53,077 nucleotides of DNA from Candidatus Poseidonia sp. (lineage in GTDB: Archaea > Thermoplasmatota > Poseidoniia > Poseidoniales > Poseidoniaceae): positions 1 through 53,077 of the forward strand of contig JAURDW010000004.1 of the NCBI GenBank assembly GCA_030827745.1. Direction: 5' to 3'. The stretch's first letter is position 1. Every line of letters starts with the position of its first letter. Below the pieces are notes generated by a model. That model saw only the letters and a list, made by a program, of their open reading frames with translations. It was not told the origin of the DNA and made no database searches. Below, piece by piece: positions 15,443 through 24,486 of this stretch. The position numbers and the translations under genes were made by a program.

Positions 15443-18400
15443 TTAGCCTTGATACGGAATCCAAGCCTCGTTGCTTCCCGCAAGCCTGTACCAATGACCG
15501 TCTTGGTTGGAGTACCACTCATACCCAGATTCATCAACCGAGGTCGCTGGAGTCTCAGGTGAAGGTCCGGTTGCAGGTGTTGCCTCGTCTGTTTCATTTG
15601 CTTCGTCGAGGCCGCTTCCTTCACCGAACGGCGTCGTGGCAACAACCGAAATACCAAGTTGGTCGGCTCCCACCTCCAAGGGATCCGAGGAGGCCTCAAA
15701 AGCGTCGTTCTTGGTCAGGTTTCCTGCAGAGTCTTCTTTTCTATAGAAGAGAAGGGTGCCGATGGCCAAGCCGACGATGAGAGCACCGGCCACAGCGGGC
15801 ACGACGATGCTTCGCTCTTCACTGGTCACACTTTCTTCATCGGTTGAGCCCACGGATTGAGGTGGTGTGCGCTCGATGTTCACTTCACCCATTTCGAGGA
15901 CACGTTGGAGGCCAGCCTCGTTTTCAACCACGAGCGTCCATGGGTGCGTCCGATTCAAGGCCTCCTCACCAGCAAGGAGCGTCAACACGACTTCGCTCGT
16001 TCCGTTTGGAGGAACGACGGCCCCGCTGGTGGAGAGGTTCTCGTCGGTTTCAATGACCAGACGAGCGGTCGCGGGGACCAGTCCCCCGTTGTTTACTGTA
16101 CAGCGAAGAAGTGTTTGGCTTTCGAGGGAGGTTTGGTTCATCAAATTGAGGATGCAGGTGTGGTCCACTTCCAGCGCATAGGCCTCGGTGAAATCCAACA
16201 CGACCGACCAAGAAGCGCAGTGTTCGGTGTCGGTTGCATCGCACAAGCGTGCCTCAAAGGTGCTCTCGACCGAGATGAGGTCGCTCATCTCTGTGGTGAA
16301 GTTGATTTGGCCGTCGGATTGTGTCACACTCGACGACCAGTTGCTGTTGGTTTGGTTCAACGTGAGCGTGAACGAACCGGAACGCGTTTCGACACTTCCT
16401 AACGCCTTGACCGTATTTTTGCCATCAAGAAGGACCGTGGTGTTGTGGACCAACCACGGCTTGAGGACTTCAAATTCGGAGACAGGGGGGGCACTCGTAA
16501 CGAGTGCATTCCCAACATCGTCGGTCAGATGAACCACCACTGTGTAGTTGCCAGAGCCCCATGCTTCGGTCGCAAACAGGACCGTGGCCTGAGTTGCTGG
16601 TGTGGGGAGAATCGATTTGTTCATGACTTCGGCGCCGTCATAGACCACAGCAACGCTCCCTTGGAAGGATTCTTGCGCCTCCCCGGTCCATGTGAGGGTC
16701 ACTTCAAACGGTTCTCCTTGCTCAATGCTCGTGTTGTGAAGCATGCTCACCAACGTCGGTCCGCTTCGGTCAACGAGGCGAAGAAGGTAATCGTCACCGT
16801 CCTGGAGTCCGTCGGCATCCGTTCCAAAAAGACCGGAGAGTTCGCTCATGCTGATCTCAATGCTCCAATCCCCGAGGTCGGCTCGTTGGGGCAACCAGAT
16901 GTTCGTGTAAGCACGTTCCTCAGGATTCCAAATCAAGGGCAGCAGCATGGGCTGAAGCATGCCCTCCTGCGTGAGAGCAGCCGTTACGGAGAGGGTTTCT
17001 CGTTGGTGTACATCGGTGACGTGCAACGTGAAATTGGCGCTTTCAACGGCCCACACATCTCGTCCCTCTTCCGTACCGATGGAAGGGCTACCGGTCATGG
17101 TGAGGGTGTGCACCTCAGGTGCAACAGGATGAACCGTCAAGTTGTAGGTTGGGCGAGGAAGCAATTCGTTCCCGTTCGCATCAACCACTCGGAAGGTCAT
17201 GAAGAGTTCATGCGTGAGGTCGACTTCCAAGCCGTCCGTGCTGAGGTACAGGTAATATCCCTCAAGCGCGTTGTGGTAGGCCAAGGTCTGCGCCATGCTG
17301 AAACCCAATCCCGGCTCCCAATCCAAACCGAGGTATTCCACGGTGAGGTCATCTTCCCCAGCATCGTCGAAGAGAATCATGCTAAAGGTCTCGTTTACCC
17401 TGAGGTCAGGAGAGGATTCGATGCCTTTTCGGTGTTGGATATCGGCCACCTGTGGAGAAAACGCATCCTCCCACGCAAAGGAGGGGTTGGTGAGGGTGAA
17501 GGTAAATCCTGGCGAGCCAGGGGGTTGCGTTGAACCAACGAGGCTGAAGCGGTGCGATGTCGCCGGGCCAAAACACGTTGGGTCGGTAAATGCGTAGAAA
17601 CTGCCGCACTCTGCAAGAATCACGGTGTTCATCGCTTGGGTCAAATCAACGACGATGTCGAGCGTCCAAGGAACATGGAAGTGTCCAAACCAGACGTCGG
17701 TTTGTGCGCTCATATCAATCTCGACCGTGTAGGTCTCCCAAGCCAAACCGTTGGCATCGGTCCACGAAGCGCTGCTGCTCTGCCCGTTGAGGACCGATGC
17801 AGGCAGGGCGAGGTCCATACCGCCAGCGCTGTGGTTGGCCGCTGCGCTGCTCACCGTTGCACCGTTCATCCTTGCGCTGACGAAGGAGGGAGTGTTCCCG
17901 CTCGTTGCCGTTGGCCATTGCATCCAAACACGAAGTTCATCAGCGACGGTCGCTCCTGCTGGGAGGTCAAAGGAAAACTGAGGTTGGCTTGAGGTGCCCG
18001 TTGCGTTGACCGTTTGGGTGGACCCCACAGCGATGGAGGAAAGATCGGGCCCAATCCGTTGACCATCGTAGCGGAATTCGCTGGATGACAGGGTGGTCCA
18101 CGAGGTGTGTTCGACCGTCAGGCTGGTCAAGGTTGGGCTTGCGCTCCCGGTTCTGCTAAACGCATAGGAGAATTGGATCCAACGGTGGCGTTCGACCGTT
18201 TCACCGGAGAGCGATAACGGTGACCATGAGGTCCACTCGTCCCAGGTGAGGGAGCTTCCGTTGAGGCTGGTTCGGTAAAGAACGGTGAGGGATGCGTCGG
18301 CGGGAACAGCAGCGTTGTGGGTGATGAATGCCGGGGAAGGGCTGGCCGTTTGGCTTTGCAAAGGTTGCGTGATGAAACTGCCGTTGTTGGCCGTGACGTT

Positions 18401-19654
18401 GCTGTTCGAAACGTATCCGCTCCATGTCGTGGTCGTCACGACCCCGTTTGATCCTGCGGTTCCGTCAACGCCATCAACGCCGGTTCCGTACTTCATCCCC
18501 TTGGTACCCCCTCCGCCACCAAGTGCGGCCACGGTCCCTGAATTGGTGTAGCCGTTGGTTTGCGTTTTGATCACGATTCGGCCACCGCCACCACCGCCTC
18601 CACCGTCGCCGCCGTCATACATGCCAAAGCCGGGGCCGTTTTGAGCCCCGTTTGCCCCGTCACCACCGTCGCCACCATCGGCTTTGATTTGGCCACCGTT
18701 GCCGACGGCCACGCTGTTGGCGTGAATGGCGATGGAACCACCCGAGCCTCCGCCACCACCCGAGCCACCGGCTCCGGTTCCGGACGATGCCTGACTGCCG
18801 GCGTCGCCGTCCCCACCATGGGCTTGGAGCGAACCGTTGACGAAGACTTGATTGGCGAAAATCTGAACATAGCCACCTCCGGAACCCCCGTTGGCGGTTG
18901 AATGGTAGCTGCTGGTCACCGAGCCGCCCTGACTACCCCGTTCGCTTCCGTTTCCGTAGGTCGCTCCTCCTGAGCCACCTGAAGTTCCGCCACCGGCCCC
19001 GCCGGTTCCACCGTGCCCTGCACCTCCGGCCCCGTCACTTCGGCCGTTGGATGCAGCGGTGGTGCTGCCTCCTGCTCCGGTTCCACCCGTTGTCATGTCG
19101 TTGGCCTCAATGGAGGTGCCTTGCTCAATCCGGAGGGTGTTGACGTACAAGGTCAGATCGCCGGTCGCCACGATGCGGCCGCATGATGCGATGCCGCACA
19201 GCAGTTCCAAGGTGTCGTAAGCATGGGTGCCTGCGAGGTTGGTGGTGCTCAGAACGGTGCTTGAGTTCGTCCCTGCTTGAGGCGGCCCCGCAACGGAAGA
19301 GGTCAATTGGATGGTTGTTCCGTCGTTCACCGTGTCGTTGAGGGTCCCTGTGAGGGACCCAGATGCCACAGAAAACACCGTGTTTTGGGTGATTTCTGAG
19401 CCTTCAAGCTTGAGCGAAACCGACCCGTCGGTCATGTTGTGGCCATAGGTCACGGGTACAGTTGCAGCGATGGTGGTTCCGACGAGACCGGCGATTTCAC
19501 CGCTCCCGTCGGTGAAGGTTTGCTGGGAGGCGGTCCCCACAGGTTGCGCAGTGCCAGAGAGCGAGGTTGAAGCGTCGGCCCAACCAAGACTGGAAATGCC
19601 GCTAATAAGCATCAAGGCCACGAAGGACCAAGCAACTCCACGGGAAGGTTCCAT
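15443..19654 (-). CDS. Giant cell-surface protein: signal peptide, Gly-rich putative beta-helix region, Ig-like domains, TM and cytosolic W/Y-rich tail
   Basis: 1403 aa. N-terminal SVP-like hydrophobic leader (WSFVALMLISGISSLGWADA); Gly-rich repeats; TM IVVPAVAGALIVGLAIGTLLFYRK; tail YEWYSNQDGHWYRLAGSNEAWIPYQG. Confidence 0.88.
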   Translation of the reverse strand: MEPSRGVAWSFVALMLISGISSLGWADASTSLSGTAQPVGTASQQTFTDGSGEIAGLVGTTIAATVPVTYGHNMTDGSVSLKLEGSEITQNTVFSVASGSLTGTLNDTVNDGTTIQLTSSVAGPPQAGTNSSTVLSTTNLAGTHAYDTLELLCGIASCGRIVATGDLTLYVNTLRIEQGTSIEANDMTTGGTGAGGSTTAASNGRSDGAGGAGHGGTGGAGGGTSGGSGGATYGNGSERGSQGGSVTSSYHSTANGGSGGGYVQIFANQVFVNGSLQAHGGDGDAGSQASSGTGAGGSGGGGGSGGSIAIHANSVAVGNGGQIKADGGDGGDGANGAQNGPGFGMYDGGDGGGGGGGGRIVIKTQTNGYTNSGTVAALGGGGGTKGMKYGTGVDGVDGTAGSNGVVTTTTWSGYVSNSNVTANNGSFITQPLQSQTASPSPAFITHNAAVPADASLTVLYRTSLNGSSLTWDEWTSWSPLSLSGETVERHRWIQFSYAFSRTGSASPTLTSLTVEHTSWTTLSSSEFRYDGQRIGPDLSSIAVGSTQTVNATGTSSQPQFSFDLPAGATVADELRVWMQWPTATSGNTPSFVSARMNGATVSSAAANHSAGGMDLALPASVLNGQSSSASWTDANGLAWETYTVEIDMSAQTDVWFGHFHVPWTLDIVVDLTQAMNTVILAECGSFYAFTDPTCFGPATSHRFSLVGSTQPPGSPGFTFTLTNPSFAWEDAFSPQVADIQHRKGIESSPDLRVNETFSMILFDDAGEDDLTVEYLGLDWEPGLGFSMAQTLAYHNALEGYYLYLSTDGLEVDLTHELFMTFRVVDANGNELLPRPTYNLTVHPVAPEVHTLTMTGSPSIGTEEGRDVWAVESANFTLHVTDVHQRETLSVTAALTQEGMLQPMLLPLIWNPEERAYTNIWLPQRADLGDWSIEISMSELSGLFGTDADGLQDGDDYLLRLVDRSGPTLVSMLHNTSIEQGEPFEVTLTWTGEAQESFQGSVAVVYDGAEVMNKSILPTPATQATVLFATEAWGSGNYTVVVHLTDDVGNALVTSAPPVSEFEVLKPWLVHNTTVLLDGKNTVKALGSVETRSGSFTLTLNQTNSNWSSSVTQSDGQINFTTEMSDLISVESTFEARLCDATDTEHCASWSVVLDFTEAYALEVDHTCILNLMNQTSLESQTLLRCTVNNGGLVPATARLVIETDENLSTSGAVVPPNGTSEVVLTLLAGEEALNRTHPWTLVVENEAGLQRVLEMGEVNIERTPPQSVGSTDEESVTSEERSIVVPAVAGALIVGLAIGTLLFYRKEDSAGNLTKNDAFEASSDPLEVGADQLGISVVATTPFGEGSGLDEANETDEATPATGPSPETPATSVDESGYEWYSNQDGHWYRLAGSNEAWIPYQG
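18480..19170 (-). repeat. Protein-level Gly-rich degenerate repeats within the giant surface protein
   Basis: Repeating units LTLYVNTLRIEQGTSIEAND / YVQIFANQVFVNGSLQAHGGDG / SIAIHANSVAVGNGGQIKADGGDG / RIVIKTQTNGYTNSGTVAALGGGGG separated by poly-Gly/Ser linkers. Confidence 0.8.
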
Positions 19655-19763
19655 GGATTGAGCCTTCAGCGTTGGTTTATGAAGCCTCCTTCAAGGCATG
19701 CCGCTTCAAAGGGTGGGTGAAGAAAAGAAAAACGATTTAGGGCGCGGGGGCATCGTCCAAAGC

Positions 19764-20036
19764 ATGACCGATGAATGGGACCTCTCCGAAGCCATGGCCA
19801 AACTTAGCGAAGCCCTGCACGAAAAAGACATGTCAGTGGACCAGTTGTTCAACGATTTTGACGCCGATAGCGACGGTACCATCAACGGACCCGAACTTCA
19901 CAACGGCATCAAAGACATGGTGGGGGATGTGCTTTCCCCGGGTCAAATTTCTCAAATCATCAAGGCCTTTGACGTGAACGACGACAACCGGATAGACGTT
20001 GGCGAGTTGCGAACGGCCTTGGGCGAAGAAGAGTAA
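19764..20036 (+). CDS. Small two-EF-hand calcium-binding protein
   Basis: MTDEWDLSEAMAKLSEALHEKDMSVDQLFNDFDADSDGTINGPELHNGIKDMVGDVLSPGQISQIIKAFDVNDDNRIDVGELRTALGEEE: two canonical 12-residue loops. Confidence 0.85.
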   Translation: MTDEWDLSEAMAKLSEALHEKDMSVDQLFNDFDADSDGTINGPELHNGIKDMVGDVLSPGQISQIIKAFDVNDDNRIDVGELRTALGEEE

Positions 20037-20049
20037 GAGTCGATGCACC

Positions 20050-20256
20050 TTGTCCTTCCGAGTCTGCATCAACTGTCACGGCATTCGTGTCTACCCCTAC
20101 ATGGGTTTCATGGTGGGTCAGCGGTTCCAATGCCAGGACTGTCAAGAATTGATGGTCATTCCCCTTGAGTTTGAACGGCAAGAGGACTACGAAACCTATC
20201 TTGTTGCGATGAAAGGCGGCGCAGAGCACGAACCCAAGGACGCCGAGGAAGAATAA
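20050..20256 (+). CDS. Small zinc-ribbon protein (TTG start inferred)
   Basis: SFRVCINCHGIRVYPYMGFMVGQRFQCQDCQELMVIPLEF: paired CxxC. Frame lies directly downstream of the EF-hand gene. Confidence 0.65.
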   Translation: MSFRVCINCHGIRVYPYMGFMVGQRFQCQDCQELMVIPLEFERQEDYETYLVAMKGGAEHEPKDAEEE

Positions 20257-20301
20257 CAGGTCTGCGCTAAAACTCAAAAGCCACCGGTCCGACGGAACAC
20301 C

Positions 20302-21504
20302 ATGGCGAAGGTGGACATCGCGAACCCAAGCGAAGAGCACACGATGCTTCGAGAAATGGTCCGGGAATGGACGCAAGAGCATGTGGAGCCGCAAGCCCAC
20401 GAGCATGACCGCGATGAGAAATTCAACCTTGAACTGCTCCGGAGCATGGGGGAGTTGGGCCTGCTCGGCATCAGTGCGCCCGAAGCCTACGGTGGTGCTG
20501 GGCTGGACGCCGTTGCTTGCACCATTGTTCATGAGGAATTGTCCGCTTCTGACCCGGGGTTCGCGCTTGCTTACTTAGCGCACTCCATGTTGTTTGTGAA
20601 CAACTTGGCCTACAACGGAACCGAGGAGCAAAAAGCTCGCATCCTCCCCAAAGTTTGCTCTGGCGAGTGGATTGGCGCCATGGCCATGTCCGAGCCCGAT
20701 GCCGGCACGGATGTCCTCGGACTGAGCACGAGTGCTGTTCAACAAGCGGACGGCACCTGGCTTCTGAACGGACGAAAAATGTGGATCACGAACGGCTGCA
20801 TTGACGAAGACGGAACGCCTGCCGATGTGGTTTGGGTGTACGCCAGGACCGGCGAGGACGAACGGGGGCGCGTCCAAATGTCCACCTTCCTCGTTGAAGC
20901 CGGCATGCCCGGATACAGCGTAGGCCAGAAAATCTACGATAAAACCGGCATGCGTGCCTCAAACACGGCCGAACTGGTTTTTGACGACTGCGTCGTACCC
21001 GCTGCAAACCTTGTGGGTGATGTCGGCCAGTCCCTGCTTCACATGATGGGCAACCTTGAACTCGAGCGCTTGACGCTGGCAGCGATGGCTTTGGGCATTG
21101 GACGCCGCGCCCTCGACGAAATGAACCGGTACGCAACCGAGCGCACTGCCTTCGATTCCCCCATCCGAGATTTCGGACAGATTCAGCGTTACATTGGGGA
21201 AAGCTGGGCCAAATACCGTGCCATGCGGGCCTACATCTACGACACCGCCAACAACCTCACCATCGGCACGTCGGGTCAACGATTGGATTCCGACGGTGTC
21301 AAACTTTTCGCCACCACCGCCGCTAAAGAAATCGCAGACGCTGCCATGCAGGTCATGGGTGGATACGGGTACGTGGGTGAATACCACGTGGAACGCCTCT
21401 GGCGCGATGCCAAGTTGCTTGAAATCGGAGGGGGCACCCTTGAATCGCATCAAAAGAACATCACGAGGGACCTGTTCAAGGACGGAGACGCCATCAATCG
21501 ATGA
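20302..21504 (+). CDS. Acyl-CoA dehydrogenase
   Basis: AMSEPDAGTDVLGLSTSAVQQADGTWLLNGRKMWITNG; QVMGGYGYVGEYHVERLWRDAKLLEIGGGTLESHQ. Confidence 0.96.
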   Translation: MAKVDIANPSEEHTMLREMVREWTQEHVEPQAHEHDRDEKFNLELLRSMGELGLLGISAPEAYGGAGLDAVACTIVHEELSASDPGFALAYLAHSMLFVNNLAYNGTEEQKARILPKVCSGEWIGAMAMSEPDAGTDVLGLSTSAVQQADGTWLLNGRKMWITNGCIDEDGTPADVVWVYARTGEDERGRVQMSTFLVEAGMPGYSVGQKIYDKTGMRASNTAELVFDDCVVPAANLVGDVGQSLLHMMGNLELERLTLAAMALGIGRRALDEMNRYATERTAFDSPIRDFGQIQRYIGESWAKYRAMRAYIYDTANNLTIGTSGQRLDSDGVKLFATTAAKEIADAAMQVMGGYGYVGEYHVERLWRDAKLLEIGGGTLESHQKNITRDLFKDGDAINR

Positions 21505-22423
21505 GTTCCATCTTTTCTTGAGGCCGAAGCATGTTGCGGGTGCTCCGCCATGCGTTGGCCACCAAGCTTGACGAAACCAAAACCGCCACGGCGATGGCTG
21601 TTCCCCATGTCCAAACGCTCGACATCGTCGAAATCGTATCGTCGGTCAACAACAACGCCATCATGGTCGTGATGCCAACGGCGAGACCCGTTTGGATGAG
21701 CATTGGAGTGGAGACTCGGAAAATGGGTGCTGAACGCCCAAGTTGGCGCAGGACAAACATGACCCAAGAGCCCGCACCGATGCCCCACACTGGAATTTCT
21801 GCAGGATAGGTTTCAAACACCATCCACGCGTTTGAGGTGATGTAGCGGTCCATGCCCGTCAACAACACGACCCAAACCAAGGAGGCGCCCAAGAGGCTGA
21901 GCGCCGAGGTCATGCCTTGAGATGTAGCGGGCTGGGTCCCGTTGGAGGAGGCGGAGGCTTCGGTTTCTTCGGTCAGCTTGGCGCGTTCTTCCATCGCCAA
22001 CGCACGGTAGGTGCCTTCGAGTTTGTCAATGCGCTTTGAGAGCGAATGCATGTGCTCCACGAGGTCCACGAGAATGTTGTGTTCCTCTTCCATCAGGGCC
22101 ATACGCTCTTCCTCGAACTCGGGAAGGGTCACCATGGCGGGCACGGGGTCGATGATGCCCTCTGCTTTGAGTTCGGCTTGCGTCGCTTCAATTTTCTGCG
22201 TCAACCGCTCGTCCTTTTGCTCTCGCTTGGCCTCCACAGCATTGGCGACGGCTTCGTTCGTCTTGGTCACGGCCTCCTTGCCCGCATCGGCCATTTTGGT
22301 CACAGCCCCCCTCGTGGCCGTGGCCGCTTGTTTGGACAAGTCAGCGATCTTTGAGCCCGTTTGGCTCAAGCGTTCTGCCAGTGTAGGCTTCTTAGAATCT
22401 TCACCTTCTTCCGTGGTATTCAT
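21494..22423 (-). CDS. Membrane protein with amphipathic/coiled-coil N-terminus
   Basis: MNTTEEGEDSKKPTLAERLSQTGSKIADLSKQAATATRGAVTKMADAGKEAVTKTNEAVANAVEAKREQ... followed by 4 TM-like segments. Start 22423 avoids overlap with the upstream 72-aa ORF. Confidence 0.75.
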   Translation of the reverse strand: MNTTEEGEDSKKPTLAERLSQTGSKIADLSKQAATATRGAVTKMADAGKEAVTKTNEAVANAVEAKREQKDERLTQKIEATQAELKAEGIIDPVPAMVTLPEFEEERMALMEEEHNILVDLVEHMHSLSKRIDKLEGTYRALAMEERAKLTEETEASASSNGTQPATSQGMTSALSLLGASLVWVVLLTGMDRYITSNAWMVFETYPAEIPVWGIGAGSWVMFVLRQLGRSAPIFRVSTPMLIQTGLAVGITTMMALLLTDDTISTMSSVWTWGTAIAVAVLVSSSLVANAWRSTRNMLRPQEKMELID

Positions 22424-22436
22424 ATTCGCCTCCTCG

Positions 22437-22655
22437 TCACTCTTCTTCTTCATGAGGAGTTGAGGTTTTGCTTTCCTCGTCAACAAATGTTATGTCTTCT
22501 GTTAGAATAGAGAACACCACGAAAACGGCAGCGGGGAAGGTTAGGAATCCCAACAATGGAAAGATGAACGTGAATCCAGTCATCAATCCAATAGAGGTTG
22601 CAAATAAAGGGATTGGGACATACTTGTCATCGTATTCCAACAACGATAACCGCAC
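22437..22655 (-). CDS. Small membrane protein (72 aa)
   Basis: MRLSLLEYDDKYVPIPLFATSIGLMTGFTFIFPLLGFLTFPAAVFVVFSILTEDITFVDEESKTSTPHEEEE; two TM-like stretches. Confidence 0.6.
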   Translation of the reverse strand: MRLSLLEYDDKYVPIPLFATSIGLMTGFTFIFPLLGFLTFPAAVFVVFSILTEDITFVDEESKTSTPHEEEE

Positions 22656-22697
22656 TATTTTGCGCGGGCGTATGCTGGTCAGTCCCTGACCACGTTG

Positions 22698-23138
22698 CTA
22701 ATTGTCTTCTTTCTGTTGTGGAATTTTCTCTGCAATTTGTTCGATTATGACTTGCGCAGCAGGAGTTGTTTTCATAGGCTCCATGTTTCGTTTCGCATCC
22801 GCCTCCAATTTCTTAGACGCAATCTCGAGCCATTTTGTACGCATGATCTCATATTCTTTCATTTGGATTTCGTACAGATTTTCAGCCTTCGATTTTGCCG
22901 TCAGTTCAAGTCGTATAACAAGAAGCCAAAGAAGTCCCGTAGCACCTATGAAAAAATATTTGATGAATGAATATTCGGTTTCCGCTTCAATGTCAAAAAA
23001 GCTCCAGCGAATTAGAATTCCAAACAACAAGGCACTGCAGCCGAGAGCCAATGTTGTCACGAGTAATTCAGTAGTATCTCTTCCAATTCTTCTCCGCATT
23101 TTTGGAAGCTCAGGGGCTCTGTCAAATGTTTTGGGCAT
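22698..23138 (-). CDS. Membrane protein with two TM segments and a cytoplasmic helical tail
   Basis: TM segments LLVTTLALGCSALLFGILI and FIKYFFIGATGLLWLLVIRLEL; charged helical C-terminus. Confidence 0.65.
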   Translation of the reverse strand: MPKTFDRAPELPKMRRRIGRDTTELLVTTLALGCSALLFGILIRWSFFDIEAETEYSFIKYFFIGATGLLWLLVIRLELTAKSKAENLYEIQMKEYEIMRTKWLEIASKKLEADAKRNMEPMKTTPAAQVIIEQIAEKIPQQKEDN

Positions 23139-23159
23139 AGTTTAACTAATAGCAAACCG

Positions 23160-23168
23160 CATTTAATG
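23160..23168 (-). promoter_or_regulatory. Candidate archaeal TATA box for the 146-aa membrane protein, compatible with a leaderless transcript
   Basis: Minus strand reads CCATTAAAT about 24-30 nt upstream of the ATG at 23138. Confidence 0.35.
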
Positions 23169-23171
23169 GTT

Positions 23172-23789
23172 TCAGTACTCAACTGGAACCGGGTCCAAGA
23201 TGCGCCAAAGATACCACGCCGCTGCCGTACGGTAGGGTCGCCAGCGTTCGGCAATGAGGCCAACCGCTTCCTTGGTCTCCGCTTCGGGCACCAAGCGTTG
23301 CGTGCCTCGAATGAGCCCGATGTCTCCAAGACTGAACACGTCCGGTCGAAGGAAGTGGAACATCATCAGCATTTCCGCAGTCCATGGCCCAATGCCTCGA
23401 AATTTCACCAGGTGCTTCATGATGGCTTCGTCGTTCATGTCGTCCCAGGGTTGGTTGAGCAAATCCTCTGCCTGTTCGGCCAGCCCATGGATGTAACTGG
23501 CCTTTGGTCGAGTGACGCCGCACGCAGCGATGCTCGGTTGGTCGGTCTTCAGCACCGCCTCCGGGGTGACCTCGCCAAGGTGTTCAACGAGTCGTCCCCA
23601 AATGGCGTCGGCGGCAAGCACCGATATTTGTTGCCCAACGATGGAGCGAACGAGCGTTTGGAAGAGGTCGTCCCGGCTGGTGATGCCCTCTGGCCCGTGC
23701 TGGCGTACAACAGGGCCCAGAAGTTCATCATCGAGCAAGAAGGCGTGGGCGTCTTCCCACCAGGCAGGTGCACGACCGCTCATGGACAT
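23172..23789 (-). CDS. DNA-3-methyladenine glycosylase II-like (AlkA, HhH-GPD)
   Basis: LVRSIVGQQISVLAADAIWGRL; VKFRGIGPWTAEMLMMFHFLRPDVFSLGDIGLIRG (HhH-GPD with catalytic D). Confidence 0.92.
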   Translation of the reverse strand: MSMSGRAPAWWEDAHAFLLDDELLGPVVRQHGPEGITSRDDLFQTLVRSIVGQQISVLAADAIWGRLVEHLGEVTPEAVLKTDQPSIAACGVTRPKASYIHGLAEQAEDLLNQPWDDMNDEAIMKHLVKFRGIGPWTAEMLMMFHFLRPDVFSLGDIGLIRGTQRLVPEAETKEAVGLIAERWRPYRTAAAWYLWRILDPVPVEY

Positions 23790-23833
23790 AGGAAAAGAGG
23801 TGAGGTTTTGAACACGCGCTTCAACCCAGCACC

Positions 23834-24298
23834 ATGCGAGACGATTTGCTTTCCCTCCTCCGGCTCAAGGACATTCTCCGTCAGGGTTGGGTCAACGCGG
23901 GGGTGCCGTCCCCCGAATCCGTCGCCGCCCATTCGTGGGGCATGGCCGTTCTTGCGCTCAAACTGTGTCCCGAAGACCTCGATCTGGTGCAGGTGCTGAA
24001 ACTCTGTCTGGTGCACGACGTGCCTGAAATCATCGTTGGCGACTTGACGCCAGAAGACGATGTCTCTACAAAATCAACCGACGAACGTGCGGCGATGGAG
24101 GTGCTTGCTCCCGATTGGGTGCCGCTGTTTGAGGAATACGAAAACCAAACTTCGCCAGAAGCGGTTTTTGTCAAATCCCTTGACAAATTGGACATGGCGT
24201 TGCAGGCTCAAGTCTACATGCGCCAAAACGACCTTGACCTCCACCAGTTCCTTGACAGTGCACGAAAAACGCTCGGAGACCACGAACTGCTTCGCTGA
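23834..24298 (+). CDS. HD-domain hydrolase (YfbR/HDDC2-like 5'-nucleotidase)
   Basis: SVAAHSWGMAVLALKL...LVHDVPEIIVGDLTPED: H...HD pattern. Confidence 0.85.
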   Translation: MRDDLLSLLRLKDILRQGWVNAGVPSPESVAAHSWGMAVLALKLCPEDLDLVQVLKLCLVHDVPEIIVGDLTPEDDVSTKSTDERAAMEVLAPDWVPLFEEYENQTSPEAVFVKSLDKLDMALQAQVYMRQNDLDLHQFLDSARKTLGDHELLR

Positions 24299-24348
24299 AG
24301 TCAAAGCCGACAAAAACAAAAAGCGGCACCGCTCCGCTTGGCTTACAC

Positions 24349-24421
24349 AGCCCGATAGTGTAGGGGTCCATCATGGCGGGTTTTGGTCCCGCCGACCTCG
24401 GTTCGAATCCGAGTCGGGCTA
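24349..24421 (+). tRNA. tRNA-Gln (TTG), CCA not encoded
   Basis: Acceptor AGCCCGA/TCGGGCT, anticodon arm GCGGG-TTTTGGT-CCCGC, T-arm CTCGG-TTCGAAT-CCGAG, A73. Confidence 0.93.
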
Positions 24422-24486
24422 CTTTCACGATGTCCAATTGGGAACCCCTATGAAGTCCCGACTTCTCGACGAGGATAAGTGAGAAC

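Noticed and set aside
16445-17533. 362-aa plus-strand ORF
   Set aside because: Antisense to the 1403-aa surface protein; no recognisable motifs, and codon bias favours the minus strand.
18480-19170. Mobile element or DNA-level tandem repeat in the Gly-rich region
   Set aside because: Repetition is at protein level (Gly-rich) with degenerate nucleotides; no terminal inverted repeats or transposase ORF.
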